Source of the DNA: Elysia chlorotica
Taxonomy: Eukaryota; Mollusca; Gastropoda; Plakobranchidae
Assembly (NCBI GenBank): GCA_003991915.1
Contig: RQTK01000112.1
Location: 577,853 to 641,852 of the forward strand
Direction: 5' to 3'
DNA: 64,000 bases
The notes beneath the pieces are model-generated. The model was not told the origin of the DNA, searched no databases, and saw nothing but the letters and a program-made list of their open reading frames with translations. Below, in pieces: positions 48,350-62,537 of the stretch (the first letter of the stretch is position 1; every line of letters begins with the position of its first letter). A program made the translations under genes and the position numbers.

Positions 48350-51300
48350 GACCCATCGCCAAGTTATAATTAAAGAAAAAAAATTCTTTTTTAATCTTTG
48401 ACAAAAAAACTAGCGCTTGTTGAACGTTACACATTTTAACAAGTTAAATTTTTTTTTCGTGGAAACTATTATTTTTATTTTAAACTGCCACGATAATTAT
48501 CATAAACATGGTTTAAAAGTTCATCGCGATAAACATAGATGTAGATACACTACTCATGGAGTGAGGAATAGCTAGACATGGAAAAAGTTATAATTAAAGA
48601 AAAAAAATTCTTTTTTAATCTTTGACAAAAAAACTAGCGCTTGTTGAACGTTACACATTTCAACAAGTAAATTAATTTCGTGGAAACCACCATGTTTATT
48701 TTAAACTGCCACGATAATTATCATAAACATGGTTTAAAAGTTCATCGCGATAAACATAGATGTAGATACACTACTCATGGAGTGAGTAGTAGCTAGACAT
48801 GGAAAAGGCAGATACAATGTCCAATCGCCAAATTATAATTATAGAAAAAAAACACCTTCTTTTTATATAATTGAAACAAAAAAGCGCTTGTAGAAAGCTA
48901 CACATTTGAACAAGTAAAAATTTTTTTTTTCGTGGAAACGATTATATTTATTTTAAACTGATACGATAATTATCATAAACATGGTTTAAAAGTTCATCAT
49001 GATAAACATAGATGTGGGTACTACTCATGGAATGAGGAATAGCTAGACATCGAAAAGAGACATGCAAAAACCCATCGCCAAGTTATAGTTATAGAAAAAA
49101 AAAACACCTTCTTTTTATATAATTGAAAAAAAAACGCTTGTAGAAAGCTACACATTTGAACAAGTAAATTATTTTTTTTTCGTGGAAACCATTTTATTTA
49201 TTTTAAACTGACACGATAATTATCATAAAAATGGATCAGAAGTTCATCGTGATAAACAAAGATGTGGGTACTACCCATGGAGTAAGGAATAGCTAGACAT
49301 GGAAAAGAGACATACAATGGCCCATCGCCAAGTTATAATTATAGAAAAAAAAACACACCTTCTTTTTCATATTATTGAAAAAATAGCGCTTGTAGAAAGC
49401 TACTCATTTGAACAAGTAAATTTTTTTTCTCGTGGAAACCAACACGATAGTTATCATAAAAATGGTCTAAAAGTTCATCATGATAAACATAGATGTAGAT
49501 ACTACAGGAATAAGTAGACATGGAAAGGCACATACAATGGCCCATCGACAATTTATAATTATAGCACCAAAAAAAATCTTCTTTTTATATAATTGGAAAA
49601 ATAGCGCTTGTAGAAAGCTACACCTTTCAGCAAGTAAATTTTTTTTTTCGTGGAAACCATTAAAATAAATTTTTATTTATTTTAAATTGACACGATAATT
49701 ATCATAAACATGATTTAAAAGTTCATCATGATAAACATATATGTAGATACTACAGGAATAAGTAGACATAGAAAGGCACATACAATGGCCCATCAACAAT
49801 TTATAATTATAGAAAAAATACCACCTTCTTTTTATTTTAAACTGACACGATAATTATCATAAACATGGTTTAAAAGTTCATCATGATAAACATAGATGTG
49901 GGTACAGTACTACTCATGGAGTGAGGAATAGCTAGACATGGAAAAGAGACATGCAATGACCCATCGCAAAATTACAATTATAGAAAAAAAACCTTCTTTT
50001 TCATATTATTGAAAAAATAGCGCTTGTAGAAAGCTACACCTTTCAACAAGTAATTTTTTTTTCGAGGAAACGGTTATATTTATTTTAAACTGACACGATA
50101 ATTATCATAAACATGGTTTAAAAGTTCATCATGATAAACATATATCTGAGTACTACTCATGGGATGAGGAATAAGAAGACATGGAAAAGGCACATACAAT
50201 GAACCATCGCCAAGTTATAATTATAGAAAAAAAACACTTCGTCTTTTTATATAATTGAAAAAATGGCGCTTGTAGAAAGCTACATATTTCAACAAGTAAA
50301 TTAATTCCGTGTGAACCATTATGTTACTTTAATTTAACACGATAGTTATCATAAAAATGGTTTAAAAGTCCATCATGATAAACAAAGATGTAGATACTAC
50401 TCATGGAGTGAGGAATAAGTAGACATGGAAAAGAGACATGCAATGGCCCATCGAATAATTACAATTATAGAAAAAAAACACCTTTTTCATATGATTGAAA
50501 AAAAATAGCGCTAGCAGAAAGTTACACATTTAAACAAGTGAATTAATTTCGTGGAAACCATTATGTTTTTGTTTTAACTGACACGACAATTATCATAAAA
50601 ATTGTTTAAAAGTTCATCGTGATGAACATAGATGTAGATACTACAGGAATAAGTAGAGATGGAAAGGCACATACAATGGCCCATCGACGATTTATAATTA
50701 TAGCACCAAAAAAAAAAATCTTCTCTTTAAATAATTGGAAAAACAGCAATTGTAGAACGCTACACATTTCAACAAGTAAATTATTTATTTTCGTGGAAAC
50801 GATTATATTTATTTTTTAAACTGACACGATAATCATAATAAAGATGTTTTAAAAGTTCATATGGAGTGAGGAATAAGTACACATGGAAAAGAGACATACA
50901 ATGGCCCATCGCAAATTACAATTATAGAAAATAAAAGAAAAAAAAAATCTTCTTTTTATATAATTGAAAAAAAAAATAGCGCTTGTAGAAAGTTAGATAT
51001 TTGATCGAACAAGTAAATTATTTTTTTTCGTGGAAACGATTATATTTATTTTAAACTGACACGATAATTATCATAACATGGTTTAAAAGTTCATCATGAT
51101 AGACATAGATGTGGGTACTACTCATGGAGTGAGGAATAGCTAGACATGGAAAAGAGACATACAATGGCTCATCGCCAAGTTATAATTATAGAAAAAAAAC
51201 ATCTTCTTTTTCATATCATTGAAAAAAAATAGCGCTGGTAGAAAGCTACACATTTCGACAAGTAAATTTTTTTTTTCGTGGAAACGATTATATTTATTTT

Positions 51301-51412
51301 AAACTGACACGATAGTTATCATAAAATGTTTTAAAAGTTCATCATGATAAACATAGATGTGGGTTCTACTCATGGAGTAAGGAATAGCTAGACATGGAAA
51401 AGGGAGGGGGAG
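48350..51412. repeat. Satellite-like array, ~13 monomers of ~235 bp
   Basis: Each monomer begins with a CCCATCGCCAAGTTATAATT-like segment, then poly-A, a GCGCTTGTAGAAAGCTACAC segment, TTTTTCGTGGAAAC, TATTTTAAACTGACACG, the palindrome GATAATTATC, and AACATGGTTTAAAAGTTCAT. It ends with CTACTCATGGAGTGAGGAAT and ACATGGAAAAG. TTATCAT and ATGATAA flank the central part as an inverted pair. Monomer starts lie near 48351, 48587, 48821, 49070, 49321, 49541, 49790, 49958, 50203, 50448, 50681, 50906 and 51167. The unit starting near 49790 is shortened. The Lys/Ile-rich short frames within it are repeat shadows. Confidence 0.95.
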
Positions 51413-51774
51413 AGGGGCGTTTATAAGTACATGTACTTTGACTTCATGCCGTAGCGCGTGCCATTTCTTCGTCTGTGACACTTCGGTAGCTTTTGGTGTG
51501 AGCTCTTTCAATAAGTTTATATTATAACGTGTTTCTATATCTACTGTAAAGAACAAAAAAGAGATGGCGCGGCCTATCAAGTCGCAGCAGAAAGGACTGA
51601 AACCATCTCCACTGTGATTGTCTCGTTACTGCGATAGTAGATACAAGAACAGTTAATGATATTTTTTAGCATCTTTTTTTCACTGGGGGCGTGGGGGGGG
51701 CATAAATAGCTACAACAAGCAAAGGTTTGCAAGGCTCTTTAAGTATGGAGAGAGGAAGAAAACTATCGCAAAAA
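51413..51774. other. Non-coding spacer
   Basis: No gene recognised. A G-rich patch (GGGGGCGTGGGGGGGG) lies near 51685-51700. Confidence 0.5.
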
Positions 51775-51796
51775 AAGAGAGAGAGACAGGGAGACA

Positions 51797-51844
<48 letters not shown>

Positions 51845-51846
51845 AA
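51775..51846. repeat. (GA)n microsatellite
   Basis: GA repeat with a GACAGGGAGACA interruption. Confidence 0.94.
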
Positions 51847-54719
51847 AATGTGTGCATAGACAGTAACTATGGCAACTCACAAAGTAGTTGGTATAATAAT
51901 ATTATTATGTGTGTGCTAAAGTTTAAATATATATGTAAGAATTTAAAAGTATGCGGGGTTTTTTTAAGAGCATGTTATATTTTACATAGAGCGATACAAT
52001 TTTATTATAGATTAATATATGGACATCAAATTAAAAGCAACGTGAAATTAATATGTTGAAGATAAAGAGGTGTAAACTTTATTTTAAACAATAAAACGAA
52101 TACACAAGTTACAAATTTATTGTAAATGAATTTTTGAAAAAATCGGGATGGTTGCACTATTCAGGCGTGCGCCTTTTCAACTTATCGTTAAGGAATATAA
52201 TCGACCAGGGAACAAAGGAGTTTCAGTACCTGTTTTTTGTTGTTGTTTTTTTTTTTTTTTTTTTTTTAACAAGGTATCCAATACCTAACGCTCCTGACTA
52301 TGAAACTGTTACTGTATTAAATGGGTAGCGTTTTGTCATCAAGGATTTGGTTTATTTTTGTCCTGCCACCTTGTGTCAGTAGACTGTCAAAGCCAATCAG
52401 GTCCAGTCCAATAACAGTTCTAGCCTTCCTTAATACTTTGTTTAGAATGTTCCTGCTTTATATACAAACCTTACCACCCCAGCTGCTAATTCCAAAAAAA
52501 AAAATATATTACAGTTAATAAATAATCTACATTTAAATGTGTAGGATATAGTTGTGAACAGCACAAACAATGGGTAAAACTCATAAATTGATGCAAATTA
52601 ACTTCGCTGTGTTAAATAGAATATAAACACTGGATACTGCTATTCTAAGAATTAGTGTCTAATAATTATTGATAGTTACAACAACCAGTTCATGTAAATT
52701 GTTTCTCCCTTCTAACAATGTTTTTTTTTTTCTCCAGCGTAGTTACTCGAGTACCACACATGGACAAACTGCAATAAAGGGCCACAGTGTTTATCGTATG
52801 TATGGTATACATAGTAGTTCGTTAACCACAAATAAGGTCTGCTAATGAGCAGTTTATTGCTCGTTTGTCGTGTGCTTAGCCAAAGTCGAGGAAATTTTCT
52901 TCCGGAGCAGATTTCCTAAACGGTTCTAAACGGTCCACATGGGGAAAGCCCAGTTATTTTAGTGCTGAACCCTCTCTTGGCACAGAGGAGTACGTTGGTC
53001 GAAAACTCCGCATCTACGTGACTAAGTTTGCAACAGATCTAATAATGTGCTGGGAACGTAGGAAGAAAATGGAACTAAATGTCAGAGAGGTCTTACAAAT
53101 AGCCCACGGTTTACGATGAGCAGCGTAGAAGCGAGTAATTTATATAGTATTTCTAGGACAATTGGAGTCAAGGCTTTTTGTAATGTGATATTATGTTATT
53201 CTGACGTGCAGCTTGTACTGTTGTTTTGTTGATGACAAATTGCGGTGGATGGCAACCTTTTGTAACCCTTTAGGAAATTCTCTTTTAATGAATGTCAGGC
53301 CTGCGTAGTACTCTTTTTAAAACGTTACCCGTTTACATTACTAGCCAAAACTGACTCATATGAAATATGAAGTTATTTTCAATTTGATGTCATTCTGTAC
53401 CTCTCTTTGGCTAACTCACTGAAAAATTATCTTCGCAATACATCGTCTGTACCGATTGTAGCTTTGTTACCAGACCGCACAATTTATTCCCAATCCAGAT
53501 ATAGAATTTCCTGACTGTCGCATGAACAGGAAATTAAAAATAAGAAATACGTTCAAATAAAGTTGGAAACAATATTGCGTGAAGCTTTAAAAAGGATAAA
53601 CAGGTTCAGAACATTATGTATATAGACAATATAGACTTGCTTCGGTGATAATCAATCTGTCTGTGGAATAATGTTATCTTGTGGTGTATATTAGAAAACA
53701 CATGTGCTTGTAAGCCAAGGTAAAAAATGGGCATTAGCAGTTCTTTTTTCAAAGGTGCACAACTTTAACCAAGACAAGGAAGAAATAAACTAAAAGAAAT
53801 TATGGGATCTATATTCATGTCAGTAAAAAAAGAATTTTTAAAATGAAAGAAACAGTCAGTCGATATGGTTCTTCATAATTTAGTATTTGTTGGGTTTGTT
53901 CAACTTCACAATAACATGAGAAAAACAAAAATGTGTAATTTGATGTGGTAGGTTTTCCCCCTACACGAGCAGTTACATGGAGTTGGTCAAATTCACAATC
54001 ACATGCCAAAAAAAAAACAAAAAAATAATGCTTCATCAGCTCTGATAATCTTGGTGGTGTTTTTTTTCTATAATCAAGCAGTTATATATACCATCTTTGT
54101 AAGACGTATGAGAAGACGTAAAGCAGATCACTCAACGCTCTCCCATCTTCCCCCTTTTCCAGAGCATGTAAACCTATCGTAGTCTACAGTCCAACACACA
54201 AGATGTGGAATTAAATTTATAACATGTCGTCCAGTAGTTAAAGCAATTTGGTCAAAGAACTATTACTTTTATAGGTTTAAGTTTTTCTTATTCTCCTTTA
54301 CCTCCTTTTTATTGGGTGAAAAACGAACAAGAAGCTGATTTTGACGCGAGGGTTACCATCAACATAGACGCCGCAGTCGAGCCACTACACCTACTTTTTT
54401 GTACGTACTTAGTACCCATAATTATAGTAGTTTACCGTCTAGTAATGCAGTATTTAAGCCCACGAATCCGCAGTTTAAGTTTCTTTTCTCTATTCCTTGT
54501 TAACCTCTCTGACTCTATGAGCTTGTTCTTTCTTTGCCCCCCCCTTCTTTGGCGATACACATAGCGATAACGGATGAACGGGTCGAGTTTTCTGAACATT
54601 GGATCTGTAAGTCTAGGATAGAGCTACAAGTGGGCGCCAGTACCAATTCTCTTACCTATTTTCTTCGGTTTCGTTATGGGCCCTATTGTTTGTCCCAAGA
54701 CCTCAATATTACTGTTCTT
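51847..54719. other. Non-coding region, no gene supported
   Basis: Contains T22 at 52246-52267 and a GC-richer stretch at 52870-53110 without a recognisable peptide. The short frames at 53815-54036 and 54316-54722 have no family signature. The end of the latter is close to the SINE. Confidence 0.5.
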
Positions 54720-55016
54720 TGATAGCGTAGCGCATGGAGCTGTGAGTTTGTTTTGTTGCTCAACACCTAACGTCAGCACAACATAGACTATATATATTTT
54801 AAACGGGCTCCAAGACTGACGTCTGACAATTACGAGACAGGTTGGGGAGATCTTGACTCCTGTCTCGGCTGATCATATAAAACTGACATAGACCCAATCA
54901 GTTAGGGACGAAATTGGACAAATTTAATGAAATTTTGACCAATCGTGGGATTTGAACCACGGACCTCCCGATATAGAAGCCAACGCTCCACCGCTTGAGC
55001 CAGTTGGCCCCGGGGA
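54720..55016 (-). mobile_element. tRNA-derived SINE, best-preserved copy, minus strand
   Basis: Read from 55011 on the minus strand, GGGGCCAACTGGCTCAAGCG holds the A box. GTGGAGCGTTGGC, an anticodon-like segment and AGGTCCGTGGTTCAAATCCC follow, with a good B box at 54947-54958. The body contains CTGATTGGGTCTATGTCAG, CTGTCTCGTAATTGTCAGAC and CTTGGAGCCCG, matching the 24028-24295 copy. This is the best template for naming the family. Confidence 0.8.
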
Positions 55017-56094
55017 GCTGTGAGCCGTGTGAGGCTGAGGGGCGAGCTCACGAGCTCACGAGAAAAGCTTGTTAGCTGTGCACGGCTGAACACTGGACAA
55101 AACATCGGGGACGTGGACTGACAAGCCCCGGACACGTGACTAACCCCCTCCCCCCTTTCCCTGCCTCACAAAGCCAGGCAAATCACGTTGCCTGGTCTTG
55201 TTTTAATACCACGACATATCTTTCAAATGCCTTTTTTTTTTTTAATCTTTTTGATCTATTTCCCCTCTTATTGTCTGTCTCTGAAATGAGAAAAGGTATT
55301 TAATACGATTGAAACAAAACTTATAATTATTGGACTTAAAGATCAAACAGCGCCAAATGTTAGTTTATCCCTGATTCCTACATACATATAAAATACAATG
55401 CAAGTTGTAGACATTAATAAATATAGTTGGATAATCATGCATCGAGTAATGGGACAGTGGCGCATTCGTTCTTCAATGACTGAAAGTAACTTATCATCTA
55501 CCCTAAGTTAAAAATATTTGTGGCGGTTTTGAGAGGTAATTTTGTTCGTATATATGATGGTTTAAAAGTAAAGTTTTTACACTCTGCAATGGAAATGTTA
55601 ATAGGTTTATCATATTGATTCCAAATGAAAGGTATCGAAATGTACTCCATACTAGTTTGAAACGAGATGGAAACTTGGGGCAATTTAAAACCAGCCTGGG
55701 TGCACTCTTCTAACGAAGAAAGACAAGTTAATTGATGGAGCAGGTGTTGTTAATTAACACTGTAATAATTAATTTTTTTTTCATTATTATTTTTCATCGT
55801 CTGTAGCAGCTTTTTACTCATAGTCATATTGGTACATTTTAGTGGAATTGTAAGTAGACTGTACTTTTGAATAATACATAAAAACTTAACCGTATCAGGT
55901 GAAAATGCAGGTATATGACTTTACAGACTGTTGGTTGATATTAGAAATATCAAAGAGTGATTGGAGTTGATATCAGAAACTAGTAAATTGAAAATACTGT
56001 CCGCGAAGTAGGGCGCACCAAAACTTATTTATAATTAGAGCCTGAAAAAACGATACTGTATTTCTCCATTTATTCCATACATTTTTCTCTTTCA

Positions 56095-56097
<3 letters not shown>
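55017..56097. other. Non-coding region
   Basis: No gene recognised. CACGAGCTCACGAG and similar short repeats near 55050 are local. Confidence 0.5.

Positions 56098-56144
<47 letters not shown>
56098..56144. repeat. (CT)n microsatellite
   Basis: About 23 perfect CT units. Confidence 0.97.
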
Positions 56145-56147
<3 letters not shown>

Positions 56148-56325
56148 AAAACCAGGACTAATTCCCCAGCCGGTTGATTATGTTATAGTTTCACCGACTT
56201 AACAAGTTCAAAAAGGGGATCGAACTCTATTAGAATGTCGCGATTCTATGCGCCATGTAACAAGGTCAAATCGGGTATTGAACTCAATTGAAATCCACGC
56301 GCTACCCTGCATCATTAAAGCATTA

Positions 56326-58044
<1,719 letters not shown>

Positions 58045-58436
58045 CCTAATACGTGAGATTACGTTATCCGTTAACGTTATGTGGAGCGCGAAGTCTGTAC
58101 TACTACCAGCGAAGTGGCTGAGGCAGAAACATGTCTGGCATTTGATAATTTTCCCAATTCCGTAAACAAGTTATTTTTTCCCGAATAACTTGAAGAGAAA
58201 ATATTGAGGATCATTAGAATATTTTGAGTGCAAAGTATTTTTGTTTCCCAAGCTTTCCGTTAGAGGCTAATGTTTATCGTTGATTTGTAGCTATTATAAT
58301 ATGATACTTTGGAGTTTTTAGCTATTTTTGTCTATATAATTATTATTTTCTAGTTTAATTTGTATTGCTGGCTGTAATAAGAAATGTGAGTGTGTCATAT
58401 TCAGAATAGTTCATCACTTTTATAACTTAATATGTT
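58045..58436. other. Non-coding spacer
   Basis: No gene recognised. Confidence 0.5.
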
Positions 58437-58640
58437 GGCGTCAGATAGCATAGTGGGTACATCGTACGATTGAAATACGTGGATATGAAACGTGTTCAGT
58501 TGAGATCATCAGGTAGTTGGAACGGAACTCTTCCAAAAGACCCTACCCTGATAGTTTTTCTGGTTGTATAAGGCCATCAGATCAAGTCTTTGACTCTGAA
58601 GAGGTACATGGACATTATAAGCCACTTTAAAAATTGCCTC
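58437..58640 (+). mobile_element. Probable tRNA-derived SINE, second type, plus strand
   Basis: GTTGGCGTCAGATAGCATAG is followed by TGGGTACATCGTACG. TAGCATAGTGGG at 58446-58457 is an exact A-box match. GGATATGAAACGTG at the expected distance is a decayed B box. The body (CAAAAGACCCTACCCTGATA and so on) does not match the other SINE copies, so this is a different family. Confidence 0.5.
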
Positions 58641-58800
58641 ACCCAGCACGTAGTACAAATACAACTTCTCCATGATACAACCTCACCTCTTTGATCATCT
58701 CGGGTCCCTTTTGGGTGGAAAGTAAGATGGTTTTTATCAACAGATGGACTGGATGATTAGGTGAACAGCTAGTTCTGTACTCTTACCGCGCGTTTTCACA

Positions 58801-58946
58801 AGCAAGGTATATTATGTACAACCTATTTCGTTATTTTGAATAGATCGACATGGGAACTACGTTGAAAAAAAAAAGCAAGGTATATTATGTACAACCGATT
58901 TCGTTATTTTGAATAGATCGACATGGGAACTACGTTGAAAAAAAAA
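58801..58946. repeat. 73-bp tandem duplication, nearly identical copies
   Basis: AGCAAGGTATATTATGTACA at 58801 recurs at 58874. The copies differ by about one substitution and poly-A length, so the duplication looks recent. Confidence 0.96.
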
Positions 58947-60149
58947 GCCAAAGAGGAAAGAACAAAAAGTCAAGAGGTAAGTGCGTCTCATGTATAAACT
59001 TGAGTCAGTCCAATTAAAAATGTTCAATTTAAGACTGTTTTGCCTCACTTTTGAGACAAGTCTCCCAGTCAAAACTGGGGAAATTTTTCTAAAAAAAATA
59101 CTCTTTAGCGAAAATGGGTGCGAATTACAAAATGCAAAAAAAGACCTAAGACCCCAGTTATCATTAAAGGGAGAGCTATTGAAAAACAATTTTTTATGAA
59201 CATATCAACCATATCCTAGTTGCTGCATTAAACAAACAAATCTATTAATTTCATGTTTTTTGTGTATCTAAAAACATCACAGAGAAGGGAGAGAGAAATA
59301 AAATCGGCGTTTCGATTAAAAACGTGTTTGATTCAAATTTTATTAAAATGTCAAACAATGCAATACGTTTTGGAAATTCCCAATTGGATATATTTGTTAT
59401 AAAACAGTTATGCAATGCACAGTTACCCCCCCCCCCCCCCCCCCCCCCCAAAGAGAAGAAGTGAGATATAGATAGGCTTAGAGAGATAGAGAGATGGTCA
59501 AATAAAAGAAGGGGGCCGGTGCTAAAATTGAGATAAATATGCTAATACCTCGCAATTTGTTAGCACTGGGTAAACAGATGGGTATCTTCTCTAAATGACA
59601 CTCTCCCTCTCTCAAACAACGCAAAGGTAAATACGAGTTTACTCCGTGTATGTATTAGCATTTCAGGGTACTCAAAATGTACTTTCACAGCATGAGGTGA
59701 GAATTAATGTAAGGAGGAAATCTCCATAATTTTATGACATATAATTATTAAATACAATTAGATCACACAATAATAGGTGAACAGCTTGTTATGTATGTAT
59801 ACCCTTGGGCTATTGAATTACAATTGCATGAAAAACTACGCTGGGTGGTCTCTCTGTCTCTCTCATTCTCCCTCTCTCCCTCTCTCTGTCTACCCCCGCC
59901 CTTCCCCCCTAAAGACTATCGCAGTTGGGATGCACTGTGTAATCTATAGTTAGTAAACTAAATAATCTCTTGACTAGATAATTATACTTAACAGTTTTGA
60001 TGATATGATATTAAAAATGTTCGGTTTGTGTGCCAATGCCATCTGTGTACGTGTTGTTAAAGAGAAGCTTCTATGTACCTTTGCATTAAGGTCATTTATA
60101 TGTAAAACTAGCCCATCTATGTCGGTTACGTCCCGAACAATTTTCCAAA
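58947..60149. other. Non-coding region with a C24 run
   Basis: A homopolymer of 24 C lies at 59426-59449. CTCTC and CCCCGCCC patches occur at 59850-59910. No gene supported. Confidence 0.55.
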
Positions 60150-60186
60150 CTGGATGAATAAAGTATATCTTATTTCATTTTATCTT

Positions 60187-60238
<52 letters not shown>

Positions 60239-60360
60239 TCTCTCTCCTGTTATATCCTCACCCTCTCTCTTTCTTTCTCTCTATCCTTTTTATCCTCACC
60301 CTCTCAGTCTATCTCTCTCAATCTATCCTCTTATATCCTTGCTCTATCCCTTTCCTAATT
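60150..60360. repeat. Possible retroelement tail running into (CT)n
   Basis: GGATGAATAAAGTATATCTT and ATTTCATTTTATCTTAT run directly into (CT)n at about 60190-60248, then TATCCTCACCCTCTC imperfect repeats. AATAAAG plus TATCTTAT tandem ends are common at 3' ends of non-LTR elements. The upstream element body was not identified. Confidence 0.45.
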
Positions 60361-61175
60361 TCAATAATATTAAAATTATTATTCCCTCCAGTCCACCAAT
60401 TTCTTTCCCGTATCATGCAAGGTGACAACAGGTCCGGAAGTTGCACCTCCCCTTAGCTCAAACTAGTCTACGATCTCCTCATTGTAACCCTGACATGACA
60501 TAATGACCATCAGGCAACTGGTGTTCAGTGCGGCCTACCAGTAACACCGGGTATGATTGCTATCGGATCTCTTAGTGCTTGCAGTCTCAGCTGTTTACTC
60601 AATGACTCTAATTCTGGGCAACATGTGGGTGAGAGAAGAGTTCCCCATCTAGATCAATGTCTCATTACTCTTTCCATATATCTACAACATTCCTGCATGT
60701 GCACAGGTAAAGAGGGGTGTAAGGTAGCATGACTGGTGGAATGGTCAGCACTTGCCAAGGCAAACTCAAATATTTCTGCTCGTCCCTGTTAGCAATAGAA
60801 CAGTAGTGTAGGCAATAACTGCTGACAAATAGGATGTATTTGGTTTTAGAAAAAAAAAAAAAAAAACACAAAAATATGCCCACAAAATTCGGTAAGAAAA
60901 TATCAATAGTTACTGTGCTTTATCAAGTTAAATCAAGTGCACACTTTATCTTATGTATTAATATTGCTAAAATATTTTCTCTCCGTAAAAATTGACATGC
61001 TTTACGACATTTTCAAACCAAAGTCCACATGTCAAATCAATACTCACTGCTCTTTATGGTAATGATTCTTGGGGCTTAAATATATTTATTATTACCGCCA
61101 AAAGACCATGAATATGGGCTTGATCAATGCATTATTTCTGTTTCTAAAAAAGAAAAAACCACAAGATTTAATTTT

Positions 61176-61232
<57 letters not shown>

Positions 61233-61969
61233 CTGTTTGGACGCCCTGTAACCATAAAAAGCTTTGTGGTATTCTGGAATTATGAAACATAATATGAAGA
61301 GAAAAAATGATAGTTTCTTTCACTTATTTTTTGTAAGCTTGGTTTCTTCAAAAAGTAATCTATGGGAGGTAAATGCGTAGTTTTATCTAAGTAGTAGCTT
61401 CCCTTTTTACACAATGTAAAGTCATGGTTATTCTCTTAGAACGTAAGGTGAGGTCTACTGGCCAGGGACCATATGTATTTAACACCCTGCATTGGTGAGG
61501 TAAGGAGCTGTGATTTTGGAAAAAATTAATGCTAAAAGTCGCCTGTAATTTGAGCTTGAACCATGCACATTATGTTATCTAACATATTAAGAAAAGTATT
61601 AGAAAAAAGACCGTACAATGATTGGGCAATGAAAAAATAATATTAAATAGATTTTTTATAGATCAAATTAAGTCTTTGCTTGGAGTATTTAAACCAATAT
61701 CATCTAAACCAGTAGATATGAAAAAAAAATCTAAGGTGGACAATACTTATAACTTGTCAGATTTTTGCCCCCAAAACCGTTGTTCCTTTTAAATTATAAC
61801 AAAACTTTGGTATGTTTCACTTAGAAATATTTAGTGTAAATTCAACATAAATATTTATATGAGGGCAACTAACAGCGATTGATTCACTGATGACTGGTCA
61901 GCAGTGAGGCGGTAAGACAGTTGTCAGGCTTCCAGGAGTACGTTACAGTATTGCTTGGAGAGGATTGAG
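60361..61969. other. Non-coding region, probably intron of the Ig-domain gene
   Basis: Contains (GA)n at about 61180-61230 and A18 near 60848. No upstream exon of the Ig gene could be recognised. The plus-strand frame at about 61897-61965, just before the annotated exon, is open and ends in TGA at 61966-61968. Confidence 0.45.
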
Positions 61970-62068
61970 TTATAACTGGCACCAGACCAGAAGACGAGGG
62001 AGAATACATCTGTACCGCCATGAACCCTTCAGGCGAAGCTGCAACATCTTGCCAGATTAAACATGCAG
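61970..62068 (+). CDS. Exon encoding the C-terminal part of an I-set Ig domain (partial gene)
   Basis: The frame reads through PEDEGEYIC and NPSGEAATS to KHA and then the donor GTAAGT at 62069-62074. The DxGxYxC signature with NxxGxA is the F-G strand region of I-set immunoglobulin domains, as in titin, twitchin, kettin and palladin, which are structural proteins of muscle or actin bundles. The half domain carrying the Trp must lie in an earlier exon that was not found. The start is uncertain. Taking the AG at 61968-61969 gives a symmetric phase 1-1 exon of 99 bp, but its polypyrimidine tract is poor. A longer exon would contain the TGA at 61966-61968. The neighbouring exon joins in phase after a 469-bp intron. 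Confidence 0.75.
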
Positions 62069-62537
62069 GTAAGTCACTGAGTTAAAATTTTTTAAGTCAA
62101 GAAGCTGTGTTTTCTTATTCACAGAACAATGTAAAAGAGTTAACTAATAAGATGAAAGTGTCATGGGTTCTGAAAACATTTCGTCTTGCCTACTGTTCAA
62201 ATAACGTACGTGCAGCTCATATTATATATTTTCAAAAAGAGATTATTAATGCCAATGTAACAATTGTCAAACTCATCATAATTTTCATCATTGTCTCCCA
62301 TTTATCACAAAAAGTTTTCATTCACACAACAATTTCAAAGAATGACACTACAGACAAACAAATACACCAGCACCACATTTACAGAAACCAAAAAAATCAA
62401 TAGCTATATCGAAAAATAACTCCTGTCACTGTCTTGTTTTAATCTTGAAATGTAAGTGCCTTTACTATCTTTCTCAGCTAACTGGTAGTAGTCCTCCTTG
62501 TATATAACTAACTAAACTTTGGATGTGTACCTCACAG

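Noticed and set aside
48350..51412. CRISPR-like array, because of regular repeats
   Set aside because: The whole ~235-bp unit repeats with no unique spacers, and the genome is animal.
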